In this document: one piece after another, positions 32,157-40,383 of the stretch
How the letters are laid out: every line of letters starts with the position of its first letter
Position numbering within the stretch: the stretch's first letter is position 1
From: Alphaproteobacteria bacterium
GTDB taxonomy: Bacteria; Pseudomonadota; Alphaproteobacteria; Rhodobacterales; Rhodobacteraceae
Length of the DNA stretch: 53,052 nucleotides
Reading direction: 5' to 3'
NCBI GenBank assembly: GCA_030425925.1
Contig: JAUHZO010000024.1
Span: 1-53,052, forward strand
Position numbers and translations under genes: made by a program
The notes under the pieces: model-generated
Database searches by the model: none
The model's input: only the letters and a program-made list of their open reading frames with translations
Told to the model about the DNA's origin: nothing

Positions 32157-33568
32157 CCTCAGCCGGCGATTATCCGAAACGGGCACAGGGCTATCTGCCG
32201 CTTGTCGATCCCGAGGACCTTCCCGGCATCCTGGCGGCGGCGTCCGACGTGGCCTTCGTGATCTCGAAGACCGGCGTGGTGCAGCGGGTGGTCCGCAAGG
32301 AAAGCGACGAGCTGAAGCACTGGCAGGGCCGGTCGCTGCGCGATTTCCTGGCGATGGACAGCGTGCCAAAGCTGGACGACATCCTGACCCGGCTGGCCGA
32401 TGGCGAACGCATCGACATGCCGGTGGAGCTGAACCATTCCGACGACTCGTCCTGGCCCTATCCGGTGCGCTATACCGTGCATCCCATCGGTGCCGATGGC
32501 GACATCCTGCTGATGGGCCGCGACCAGAGCGCGGTGGCGGAAACCCAGAAACAGCTGGTCAACGCCCAGATCGTGCTGGAGCGCGGCTATGAAGAGCGGC
32601 GCGAATACGATGCGCGCTACCGCATGCTGCTGGCCTCCAGCACCGAACCGTTCCTGTTCGTGGCCGCCCGTGACGGGCGTATCAAGGACCTCAACAGCGC
32701 CGCCGCGCAATTGCTGGGAACCTCGCGCGAAGAGCTGGTGGGCAGCCCCGTGGCGCAGGAGTTCAAGGACCGCCGACGTGGCGAGTTCATCGAGAACCTG
32801 GTCAGCCTGTCGTTTTCGGAAATGGCCTCGGAACTGGCGGTGCAGACCAAGCGCACGCGCCGCGACGTGACCATCACGCCCATGGTGTTCCGCGCCGCGG
32901 GCGAACAGCTGATCCTGTGCCGGCTGACCCCGGATTCCGACTCCCAGCACATTGACGACCGGCTGTCGCAGAACCTCAACGCGCTGTATACGCAAGGCAA
33001 GGACGCGGTGGTCTTCACCGATACCCGCGGCGTCATCGAGACGGCGAACGACGCCTTTCTGGAGCTGGTCAACCGCGCACGGCCTTCGGACGTCAAGGGC
33101 CGCTCGCTGGGCGATTTCATGGCCCGTTCGCAGATCGATCTGAGCGTGGTGCTGGAAAACGCCACCCGGTCGGGCCACATGCGCGTCTATGCCACGCGGC
33201 TGACCAACGAATTCGGCATCCAGACCCCGGTCGAGATGTCGGCGACCCATCTCAACAACCGCGAACGCCCTGCCGTGGGCTTCGTGATCCGCGATGCCAG
33301 CCGGGTCGAGGCGCTGCGCAGCGTTGCCGCCCCCAATACCGCCGGGCCGCAGCAGATCGACAGCGGGGTGGCGGAACTGGTGGGATCGGCCACGCTCAAG
33401 GAGATCGTCGCCGAGACCAACGAGGTGATCGAGAAGATCTGCATCGAGACCGCGGTGGACCTGACCCGCAACAACCGTGCCGCCGCCGCCGAGATGCTGG
33501 GCCTGTCGCGGCAAAGCCTGTATGTCAAGCTGCGCAAGTACGGGCTGCTCAAGAAGGACGAGGACTGA
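32153..33568 (+). CDS. ppsR: Transcriptional repressor PpsR (CrtJ)
   Basis: Redox/light-responsive repressor of bch, crt and puc genes; binds TGT-N12-ACA palindromes as a tetramer. 471 aa. An N-terminal domain and two PAS domains (about residues 30-130, 155-260 and 280-390) precede a Fis-type helix-turn-helix at the C-terminus (NNRAAAAEMLGLSRQSLYVKL, about 440-460). The two redox cysteines of PpsR have counterparts at C256 (LILCRL) and C430 (EKICIET), the latter in the DNA-binding domain. Co-translated with aerR. Its presumed operators occur in front of six promoter regions on this same plasmid. Confidence 0.95.
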   Translation: MTSAGDYPKRAQGYLPLVDPEDLPGILAAASDVAFVISKTGVVQRVVRKESDELKHWQGRSLRDFLAMDSVPKLDDILTRLADGERIDMPVELNHSDDSSWPYPVRYTVHPIGADGDILLMGRDQSAVAETQKQLVNAQIVLERGYEERREYDARYRMLLASSTEPFLFVAARDGRIKDLNSAAAQLLGTSREELVGSPVAQEFKDRRRGEFIENLVSLSFSEMASELAVQTKRTRRDVTITPMVFRAAGEQLILCRLTPDSDSQHIDDRLSQNLNALYTQGKDAVVFTDTRGVIETANDAFLELVNRARPSDVKGRSLGDFMARSQIDLSVVLENATRSGHMRVYATRLTNEFGIQTPVEMSATHLNNRERPAVGFVIRDASRVEALRSVAAPNTAGPQQIDSGVAELVGSATLKEIVAETNEVIEKICIETAVDLTRNNRAAAAEMLGLSRQSLYVKLRKYGLLKKDED

Positions 33569-33636
33569 GGCCCGGCACCCCGCCGCGCCCTGACCGCGTC
33601 ACCCTGCCTCACCGACTCACTTGATTACGCGCGATG

Positions 33637-33654
33637 TGTCAGGCAAGCTGGACA
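33637..33654. promoter_or_regulatory. PpsR/CrtJ operator at the bchG start
   Basis: Exact TGTCAGGCAAGCTGGACA (TGT-N12-ACA) ending one base before the bchG ATG. It overlaps the place of the ribosome-binding site, so a transcript starting downstream would be almost leaderless; it could alternatively act as a roadblock. Confidence 0.65.
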
Positions 33655-33655
33655 C

Positions 33656-34564
33656 ATGAGCGTCAGCACAGACATACAGCCGCGCCGCTGGCCCGAACCG
33701 GCCGCCGCGCTGCGCCTGATCAAGCCGATCACCTGGTTTCCCCCGATGTGGGCCTATCTGTGCGGCACCGTCTCGGTCGGGGCACCGCTGGCGGGGCATT
33801 GGGGCCTTGTGGCCCTGGGCATCGTTCTGGCCGGGCCGGTGGTCTGCGGCATGAGCCAGGCCGCCAATGACTGGTGCGACCGTCACGTGGACGCGATCAA
33901 CGAACCCGACCGGCCGATCCCCTCGGGGCGCATCCCGGGGCGCTGGGGGCTGTGGATCGCGCTGGCCATGTCGGCGCTGTCGCTGCTGATCGGCTGGCAG
34001 CTGGGGCCCTGGGGCTTTGGCGCGACGCTTCTGGGTGTCGCCGCGGCCTGGGCCTATTCGGCCGAGCCGGTGCGGCTCAAGCGATCGGGCCTCTGGGGGC
34101 CGGGGCTGGTGGGGCTCAGCTATGAAACGCTGCCCTGGATCACCGGCGCCGCGGTGCTGAGCGCAGGCGCGCCGGACGCCCGCATCCTGGGCATCGCCCT
34201 GCTGTACGGGATCGGTGCGCATGGCATCATGACACTGAACGATTTCAAGGCGCTGGAAGGCGACCGGCAGATGGGCGTCAACTCGCTGCCGGTGACGCTG
34301 GGGCCCGGGCGCGCGGCACGCGTGGCCGCCTGGGTGATGCTGGTGCCGCAGGTGCTGGTGATCGCCGCACTGGCCTATTGGGGGCTGCCGCTCCAGGCGG
34401 GCGCGGTGGCGCTTCTGGTGCTGGGACAGGTCTGGGCGATCCGCGTGCTGCTGCGCGATCCCAAGGCCCGCGCGCCCTGGTACAACGGCACCGGCGTCCT
34501 GATGTACATCTCGGGCATGATGGTCACCGCCTTTGCCCTGCGCAGCCTGGAGGCGCTGTCATGA
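33656..34564 (+). CDS. bchG: Bacteriochlorophyll synthase BchG
   Basis: UbiA-family prenyltransferase that esterifies bacteriochlorophyllide a with geranylgeranyl diphosphate. 302 aa with about eight transmembrane helices. The prenyl-diphosphate/Mg motif is NDWCDRHVDAINEPDRPIPSG (given in part, about residues 71-90), and the second acidic motif is LNDFKALEGDRQMGVNSLPV. ATG 33656 has only a weak ribosome-binding site, overlapped by a PpsR-type site. Stop overlaps the next gene as ATGA. Confidence 0.94.
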   Translation: MSVSTDIQPRRWPEPAAALRLIKPITWFPPMWAYLCGTVSVGAPLAGHWGLVALGIVLAGPVVCGMSQAANDWCDRHVDAINEPDRPIPSGRIPGRWGLWIALAMSALSLLIGWQLGPWGFGATLLGVAAAWAYSAEPVRLKRSGLWGPGLVGLSYETLPWITGAAVLSAGAPDARILGIALLYGIGAHGIMTLNDFKALEGDRQMGVNSLPVTLGPGRAARVAAWVMLVPQVLVIAALAYWGLPLQAGAVALLVLGQVWAIRVLLRDPKARAPWYNGTGVLMYISGMMVTAFALRSLEALS

Positions 34565-35880
34565 CCCTGTCCTGGTTCAACATCCTGCGTCTGGGCCTTG
34601 TGCAGATGGCGCTGGGGATGATCGTCGTGCTGACCACGGCCACCATGAACCGCGTGATGGTGGTGGAACTGGCGCTGCCGGCGATCCTGCCCGGGCTGCT
34701 GGTGTCGATCTATTACGGCACACAGTTCCTGCGGCCGAAATTCGGCCATGGTGCCGATGCCGGCGGGCGGCGTGTCCCCTGGATCACCGGCGGTGTAGCG
34801 GTGCTGGGTCTCGGGGCGATCGGGGCCGCGCTTTCGGTGGGGCTGATGGAACGGTCGGCCCCCCTTGGCATCGCGGCGGCGGTGCCGTCCTTCCTGCTGA
34901 TCGGCCTGGGTATTGGGGCCGGGGGCACCAATCTGCTGGCGCTGCTGGCCGCGCGTGTCAGCGAAGACCGGCAGGCCGCGGCGGGCTCGGCGGTCTGGAT
35001 CATGATGATCTTCGGCCTGGCGGTCACCGGCATCACCGCCGGCCAGCTGCTGGATCCCTACAGCGCCGGACGGCTTCTGGCGGTCACCGCCGGGGTGTCG
35101 GCCATCGCGCTGACCTTCGCGATCCTCGGCACCTGGGGGCAGGAGGGCGACAGCCCCGCACCCCGCGCCGCCACCCGCCCGGGTGACGATGGCCCGACGG
35201 CCTTTCGCAGCGCGGCGCGGGCGCTCTGGGCCGATGCCCGGGTGCGCGGCTTCACGCTGTTCGTCTTTGCCTCGATGCTGGCCTACAACCTGCAGGATCT
35301 GATCCTGGAGCCCTTTGCCGGGCATGTCTTTGGGCTCAGCGTCGGCGAAAGCACCGCGCTTGGCGGGATGCACCACGCCGGCGCGCTGGCCGGGATGGTG
35401 GCCGTGCTGGTGTCGGGCACCGCGCTGAAACGCTGGGTCACGGTGCCGGTGCGGGTCTGGATCGTCGGCGGCTGCGTGCTGTCGGGTGCGGCGCTGATCG
35501 CGTTGGCCTGGGGCGGCACCCGCGCCGCGACCTGGCCGCTGGCCGCCAACATCTTCACGCTGGGCCTGGCCAACGGTGCCTTTGCCGTGGCCGCCATCGG
35601 CGCGATGATGGGCCTGGCGCGGGAAGGCGGCGCGCGGCGCGAGGGCATCCGCATGGGCCTGTTCGGTGCGGCGCAGGCCATCGCCTTTGGCCTGGGGTCG
35701 TTCCTGGGCACCGCCGCCGTCGACGTGATGCGCGGCCTGATCGACACCGACGCTTATGCCTATGGCGTGGTCTTTGCCGCCGAAGGCGTGATATTCATGG
35801 TCGCCGCCGCAATGGCGCTGACGCTTGGCCAGACCCGGCGCGCATCCGAAACGCCCGGCGGCCTCGTTCCAGGGGAGTGA
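34561..35880 (+). CDS. PucC-like bacteriochlorophyll delivery (BCD) MFS transporter
   Basis: Twelve-helix protein of the PucC/LhaA/Bch2 family; the bchG-bchP neighbour is often called orf428 or bch2. 439 aa from ATG 34561, overlapping the bchG stop as ATGA; the frame is open further upstream in bchG. FNILRLGLVQMALGMIVVL at the N-terminus and NRVMVVELALPAILPGLLV match LhaA (21016-22458). Members are thought to deliver bacteriochlorophyll to antenna or reaction-centre proteins. Because no pucBA genes were seen, a role in LH1/reaction centre seems likelier than in LH2. Confidence 0.9.
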   Translation: MTLSWFNILRLGLVQMALGMIVVLTTATMNRVMVVELALPAILPGLLVSIYYGTQFLRPKFGHGADAGGRRVPWITGGVAVLGLGAIGAALSVGLMERSAPLGIAAAVPSFLLIGLGIGAGGTNLLALLAARVSEDRQAAAGSAVWIMMIFGLAVTGITAGQLLDPYSAGRLLAVTAGVSAIALTFAILGTWGQEGDSPAPRAATRPGDDGPTAFRSAARALWADARVRGFTLFVFASMLAYNLQDLILEPFAGHVFGLSVGESTALGGMHHAGALAGMVAVLVSGTALKRWVTVPVRVWIVGGCVLSGAALIALAWGGTRAATWPLAANIFTLGLANGAFAVAAIGAMMGLAREGGARREGIRMGLFGAAQAIAFGLGSFLGTAAVDVMRGLIDTDAYAYGVVFAAEGVIFMVAAAMALTLGQTRRASETPGGLVPGE

Positions 35881-35884
35881 ACTG

Positions 35885-37063
35885 ATGTATGACGCGATTG
35901 TCGTGGGTGGAGGCCCGGCGGGGGCCACCGCTGCCGAAGACCTCGTCCGGTCCGGATACCGTGTGGCGCTGCTGGACCGCGACGGGCGGATCAAGCCCTG
36001 CGGCGGGGCGATCCCGCCGCGGCTGATCGCCGATTTCGACATCCCCGACGACCAGCTGATCGCGCGCATCACCACCGCCCGGATGATCTCGCCCACCGGG
36101 CGCAAGGTGGATATCGGGATCGAGAACGGCTTTGTCGGCATGGTCGACCGCAAGGATTTCGATCCGTTCCTGCGCGACCGGGCCGAAGCCGCGGGTGCGG
36201 TGCGCCATACCGGCACCTTCCTGCGGATCGAGCGTGAGGGCACCCGCACCTTCACCCATTACCGCGACAAGGCCACGGGCGAGGAACGGCGGCTGGAAAG
36301 CCGCTATGTCATCGGGGCCGACGGGGCCCGTTCGCGGGTGGCCGAACAGGAAATCCCGGCGGGCGGCACCACGCCGCTGGTCTTTGCCTATCACGAGATC
36401 ATCGCCGCGCCCGAGGCGTCCGAACAATATGACCCGGCGCGCTGCGACGTGGTCTATGACGGTGCCATCAGCCCGGACTTCTACGGCTGGGTGTTCCCGC
36501 ACGGGGCCTCGGCCTCGGTGGGGATGGGAACTTATGTGAAATCGGTGGATCTCAAGCAGGCCACCGCCGCGCTGCGCGCCTCCTCGGGCCTGGCCGGGTG
36601 CGAGACGCTGCGCCGCGAAGGCGCGCCGATCCCGCTGAAGCCGCTAGCCAAGTGGGACAATGGCCGCGACGTAGTGCTGGCCGGCGATGCCGCCGGGGTG
36701 GTGGCCCCCAGTTCGGGCGAGGGCATCTATTACGCGATGATCGGCGGGCGCGTGGCCGCCGCGGCGGTCTCGGCGGCGCTGGCCAGCGGCAAGGCGTCGA
36801 AACTGGCGCTGGCGCGGCGGCTGTTCATGCGCGAGCACAAGACAGTGTTCCGCGTGCTGGGCCAGATGCAGGACGCCTATTACAAGTCCGACATGCGCCG
36901 TGAACGCTTTGTCAGCCTGTGCCATGATATCGACGTGCAACGGCTGACCTTCGAAGCCTACATGAACAAGAAACTGGTCAAGGCGCGCCCGCTGGCGCAT
37001 ATCAAGATCGGATTCAAGAACCTGGCACATCTGACGGGGCTGGTGAGGCCCGAACACGTATGA
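35885..37063 (+). CDS. bchP: Geranylgeranyl diphosphate/bacteriochlorophyll reductase BchP
   Basis: FAD flavoprotein that reduces the geranylgeranyl tail of bacteriochlorophyll stepwise to phytyl. 392 aa from ATG 35885 (AGGGGAG upstream). FAD motif VGGGPAGATAAEDL at residues 7-20, followed by KPCGGAIPPRLI near 37-48 and the GDAAGVVAPSSGEGIYYAM segment (near 271-289). Stop overlaps idi as ATGA. The adjacency bchG-pucC-like-bchP-idi is standard. Confidence 0.95.
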   Translation: MYDAIVVGGGPAGATAAEDLVRSGYRVALLDRDGRIKPCGGAIPPRLIADFDIPDDQLIARITTARMISPTGRKVDIGIENGFVGMVDRKDFDPFLRDRAEAAGAVRHTGTFLRIEREGTRTFTHYRDKATGEERRLESRYVIGADGARSRVAEQEIPAGGTTPLVFAYHEIIAAPEASEQYDPARCDVVYDGAISPDFYGWVFPHGASASVGMGTYVKSVDLKQATAALRASSGLAGCETLRREGAPIPLKPLAKWDNGRDVVLAGDAAGVVAPSSGEGIYYAMIGGRVAAAAVSAALASGKASKLALARRLFMREHKTVFRVLGQMQDAYYKSDMRRERFVSLCHDIDVQRLTFEAYMNKKLVKARPLAHIKIGFKNLAHLTGLVRPEHV

Positions 37064-37581
37064 CGATCATGATCCCGGCCTGGGTCGACGGCAGGCTGAC
37101 CCCGGTGGAAAAACTGGACGCGCATCGCCGCGGGCTGCGGCACAAGGCGGTGTCGGTCTTCGTGCTGCGGGGCGACGCGGTGCTGATCCAGCGTCGCGCG
37201 GCTGGCAAGTATCATACCCCCGGGCTCTGGGCGAACACCTGCTGCACCCATCCCGACTGGAACGAGGCCCCAGAGGCCTGCGCGCTGCGCCGCCTGGACG
37301 AGGAACTGGGCCTGACCGGGGTCACCCTGCGCCATGCCGGGCAGGTGGAATACCGCGCCGAGGTGGGGCAGGGGCTGATCGAGCACGAGGTGGTGGAAAT
37401 CTTTACCGCCCAGGCCACGCCGGCAATGACGCTTGCGCTCAATCCCGACGAGGTCAGCGAGACCCGCTGGGTCCCGCGCGACGCGCTGGCGCGCGAGGTG
37501 GCGGCGGCACCGGAGCGGTTCACGCCCTGGCTGCGAATCTACCTGGCCGACCATGCCGAGATGGTCTTTGCCGCCGCCTGA
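37060..37581 (+). CDS. idi: Isopentenyl-diphosphate delta-isomerase (type I)
   Basis: Nudix-fold enzyme interconverting isopentenyl and dimethylallyl diphosphate for carotenoid and tail synthesis. 173 aa. It shows KAVSVFVLRGDAVLIQRRA, the catalytic Cys in WANTCCTHP, a Nudix-like helix with the DEELG segment, and the second active-site Glu in the EYRAEV/IEHEVVE strands. ATG overlaps bchP. Last gene of the aerR-to-idi plus-strand run. Confidence 0.94.
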   Translation: MTIMIPAWVDGRLTPVEKLDAHRRGLRHKAVSVFVLRGDAVLIQRRAAGKYHTPGLWANTCCTHPDWNEAPEACALRRLDEELGLTGVTLRHAGQVEYRAEVGQGLIEHEVVEIFTAQATPAMTLALNPDEVSETRWVPRDALAREVAAAPERFTPWLRIYLADHAEMVFAAA

Positions 37582-37587
37582 GCGTGC

Positions 37588-37830
37588 TTACATGATGACG
37601 AAGATCATCAGCAGGTTGGGCACGATGAAGGCAAAGGCGATGACGAACAGCTGCGCAAGATGGGCCCCCCGCTGCATCAGGCGCGAGCCCGCCATCATGT
37701 CGGCATAGCCTTCGAACACCACGCCAAGCGCGGCACCCTCACCGGCCTGCTGCGCGCGGTTGCGTTCGAACTGGGCGCGCGCGGCGGCATAGCGCGCTTG
37801 CAGGACTGCCTCATCCGGCCTGTCGTTCAT
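37588..37830 (-). CDS. Small membrane protein of unknown function
   Basis: 80 aa, not recognised. The N-terminal half is charged and helical, rich in Ala/Arg/Gln (ARYAAARAQFERNRAQQAGEG is characteristic, about residues 13-33). The C-terminus is a single hydrophobic helix reaching the last residue (LFVIAFAFIVPNLLMIFVIM). This suggests a tail-anchored inner-membrane protein. A good ribosome-binding site, GAGGAG, precedes ATG 37830. It follows bchJ by 130 bp and converges on idi with six bases between. A small assembly factor is possible but unsupported. Confidence 0.72.
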   Translation of the reverse strand: MNDRPDEAVLQARYAAARAQFERNRAQQAGEGAALGVVFEGYADMMAGSRLMQRGAHLAQLFVIAFAFIVPNLLMIFVIM

Positions 37831-37960
37831 GGTCTGTCTCCTCTTGGTCTTGCATTGCCGCGCAAGAGGTGGCGCGCGCGCCTGGATTGTCCAGCGATAA
37901 AAACGGTTTAGAGCAAGTCGCGTTTCATCGCCCAGACCTGTCCCCCGGACCGCGTCCTGC

Positions 37961-38575
37961 TCAGGGCTGCACGACGCGTTCCCGCGCGGTCCGGGCCGTC
38001 GCGCTGCGGCGCAGTTCGAACCGGCAGGCGGTCTCTCCCGGCATCGCGCCGCATCGGGTTTCCACGCAGACCACGTCCGGGGCCACCAGCACGCGGTACA
38101 GCCGCTGGAACACCGCCGCGTGCCAGTGGCACAGCGGGTGATCCGACGGCTCGTCCCGGCAAAGCGGGTTGTCGGCGATCTCGAAGCTCCAGGGCGACAG
38201 CACGCGGAACGTCCCCGATCCGGCAAAGGTCCAGGCGTGTTGCGCGATCGCCCGCGACAGAAGCCGCGCGGCCAGGGGCGCGGGCAGGGCGCGCAGCAGG
38301 CGCTGTGCCGGGCGGGGGATGCGGTGGGCCAGGATGTAATCGGCCGTGCGCTGCCCGGCCTTGGCGGCCAGCCGCGGCGCATCCTGCGGACGCAGCGCAC
38401 GCACCGCGCGGTGCAGCCGCGCCGCGTCCGCCTCGGGGATCATCGCATCGTCACCCGGCGCGGCCCCCAGCCCGGCCTGGGCCATGGCGTCATGCCGGGC
38501 CCCCACGGCCTGCAACACCGGAAGGTATTGCAGGATCGCGTTTGGCCCGATGCGGCCGGGCGCGGCCTCAGGCAT
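37961..38575 (-). CDS. bchJ: BchJ, V4R-domain tetrapyrrole protein
   Basis: First proposed as the 8-vinyl reductase of protochlorophyllide; later work suggests a tetrapyrrole-carrier or accessory role for its V4R (4-vinyl reductase) domain. 204 aa from ATG 38575, overlapping the bchE 3-prime end by eight bases; the frame is open to a TTG at 38635. [19 protein letters not shown] near residues 6-24 and the [10 protein letters not shown]...DHPLCHWH Cys-containing segment are typical. Paired with bchE as in Rhodobacter. No bciA/bciB was seen in the window. Confidence 0.9.
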   Translation of the reverse strand: MPEAAPGRIGPNAILQYLPVLQAVGARHDAMAQAGLGAAPGDDAMIPEADAARLHRAVRALRPQDAPRLAAKAGQRTADYILAHRIPRPAQRLLRALPAPLAARLLSRAIAQHAWTFAGSGTFRVLSPWSFEIADNPLCRDEPSDHPLCHWHAAVFQRLYRVLVAPDVVCVETRCGAMPGETACRFELRRSATARTARERVVQP

Positions 38576-40235
38576 CTTCCAGCTGCTGGTCGCCGCCGCC
38601 GCAGGCGCGGATTTCGGCCCCGTTGGGCATGACAAAACCGTCGTCGCGGCGCGTGGCAGCGCGTTCCTTCATCTGGCCGCGCAGCGCCTCGCGGCGCTCT
38701 GCCGCCCGCGCCGCCCGGTCTGCCGCGGCTTCCCAGTCTTCCAGCTGCGCCTCGGCCAGTTGCCGGGTTTCGTCGAAATGGAAATCCACGCTCTTCCTGG
38801 TCTGCGGACCCCAATACCCGGCCTTGCCCAGATCGTAGAAGGTGCGCTGGAACCCGGCGCGCAGGAAGGCATAAAGACAGCCAAGCAGATAGCGCCGCCG
38901 GAACCCCGTGCCGCGCCACGGATAGTGGAACAGCGCCTTTTTCATGTAGAACCGGCGGTAATTGTTCATCACGCCGTCCAGCAACTCTCCGCGTTCCATC
39001 GCGGCGGGTTTCATGATCGGGGTGACGAAATTGTACTTGGAGAAGTCGAAGATCTCCACCTGGTCCTTGAGATCCTGAAACAGCGGCGTGAACGGCCAGG
39101 GCGTGTACATCGACCAGTTGGCCAGGTCGGGCTGCCAGTCCCAGGCCATGCGATAGGTTTCCTCCAGCGTCTCGGCGGTCTCGTTGTCCAGCCCGACGAT
39201 GAACTGCGCCTCGACAAAGATGTCGGCCTCGCGCAGCAGGCGGATGGCGGTCTTGTTCTCGTCGACCTTGGTTTCCTTGTTGAACTGGTCCAGCTTGAGC
39301 TGCGCCGCCGCCTCGGTGCCCAGAGACACATGCACCAGCCCCGCCTTGCGGTAGAATTTCAGCAGGTCGCGGTCGCGGTAGATGTCGGTGACCCGGGTGT
39401 TGATGCCCCATTTCACGCGGTCCGGCAGGCCGCGGTCGATCAGTTCCTGGCAGAACTCGACGAATTTCTTCTTGTTGATGGTGGGTTCCTCGTCGGCGAG
39501 GATGAAGAAGCCGACGCCGTGGTTTTCCACCAGGTCCTCGATCTCGTCCACCACGTCCTTGGGATCGCGCACGCGGTAATCGCGCCAAAACTTCCATTGC
39601 GAACAGAACGAACAGGTGAACGGACAGCCGCGGGCAAGGTTGGGGATCGCGACGCGGGTGCCCAGCGGGATGTAGATGTATTTCTCCCAGTCGAGAATGG
39701 CCCAGTCGGGCTGGATCGACTTGAGGTCCTTCACCGTGGGCGCGGCGGGGGTGGCGACGATCTCTTCGCCGTCACGATAGGCCAGCCCGTGGATCGCGCC
39801 GCGGTCCTGCGGCCAGCGGCCCTCGGCCACGGCGCGCACCAGGTTGGTGCAGATTTCCTCGCCCTCGCCACGCACGATCACGTCGACCCAGGGGGCTTCG
39901 GACAGCACCTGCTTGTACATGAAGGTGGCGTGCACACCGCCCAGCACGCGCAGCGCATCAGGCACCACGGCATGCGCCACCTTAAGCACATCCTCGGCGC
40001 GGTAGATCGACGGGGTGATGGCCGTGACCCCGACCATGTCGGGTTGCAGCGCAGCGATCTTGTCACCCAGCGTGGCGTCGTCGATATCGTCGGTCATCGC
40101 GTCGATGAAATGGATGTCGTCAAAGCCCGCGCGGCGCAGATGCCCGGTCAGATAGGCCACCCAGGCCGGAGACCAGGTTCCGGCGATCTCGGCACCGCCG
40201 GAATGATAGTTCGGATGGACGAAGAGAATTCGCAT
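38568..40235 (-). CDS. bchE: Anaerobic Mg-protoporphyrin IX monomethyl ester cyclase BchE
   Basis: Radical-SAM, cobalamin-dependent enzyme that makes ring E using water-derived oxygen. 555 aa. The N-terminal B12-binding domain covers about residues 1-150. The radical-SAM cluster motif is CPFTCSFC at 204-211, followed by [16 protein letters not shown] 40235 starts with the conserved [20 protein letters not shown]. Its own promoter gap (40236-40383) carries a PpsR-type site and an FNR-like box, fitting expression under low oxygen. Complements AcsF elsewhere on the plasmid. Confidence 0.95.
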   Translation of the reverse strand: MRILFVHPNYHSGGAEIAGTWSPAWVAYLTGHLRRAGFDDIHFIDAMTDDIDDATLGDKIAALQPDMVGVTAITPSIYRAEDVLKVAHAVVPDALRVLGGVHATFMYKQVLSEAPWVDVIVRGEGEEICTNLVRAVAEGRWPQDRGAIHGLAYRDGEEIVATPAAPTVKDLKSIQPDWAILDWEKYIYIPLGTRVAIPNLARGCPFTCSFCSQWKFWRDYRVRDPKDVVDEIEDLVENHGVGFFILADEEPTINKKKFVEFCQELIDRGLPDRVKWGINTRVTDIYRDRDLLKFYRKAGLVHVSLGTEAAAQLKLDQFNKETKVDENKTAIRLLREADIFVEAQFIVGLDNETAETLEETYRMAWDWQPDLANWSMYTPWPFTPLFQDLKDQVEIFDFSKYNFVTPIMKPAAMERGELLDGVMNNYRRFYMKKALFHYPWRGTGFRRRYLLGCLYAFLRAGFQRTFYDLGKAGYWGPQTRKSVDFHFDETRQLAEAQLEDWEAAADRAARAAERREALRGQMKERAATRRDDGFVMPNGAEIRACGGGDQQLEDA

Positions 40236-40287
40236 CGCGTGGCCTCCCTGATTGGCGCGGTCGGCCGACTCGGGGTGAGGGCCGATC

Positions 40288-40305
40288 TGTCAATCCAGAG
40301 TGACA
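40288..40305. promoter_or_regulatory. PpsR/CrtJ operator, bchE promoter
   Basis: Exact TGTCAATCCAGAGTGACA (TGT-N12-ACA), 53 bp upstream of the bchE start; the minus strand reads TTGACA at the bchE-proximal end, a possible -35. Confidence 0.72.
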
Positions 40306-40324
40306 GATTTCACGGCAATTCGAG

Positions 40325-40338
40325 TTGACATGAATCAA
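40325..40338. promoter_or_regulatory. FNR/FnrL-type box upstream of bchE
   Basis: TTGACATGAATCAA matches the FNR consensus TTGAT-N4-ATCAA in nine of ten half-site bases. It is centred about 97 bp upstream of the bchE ATG. FnrL control of bchE is known in Rhodobacter; binding here is inferred. Confidence 0.55.
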
Positions 40339-40383
40339 TCCCGTGACACTACGCGTTCGTCCGGTAAGCCGAATTATGGTAAG

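Noticed and set aside
37831-37960. A promoter for the small membrane protein in the gap after bchJ
   Set aside because: No pair of -35/-10 elements with proper spacing could be defended; the gap has a GC-alternating palindrome but nothing decisive.
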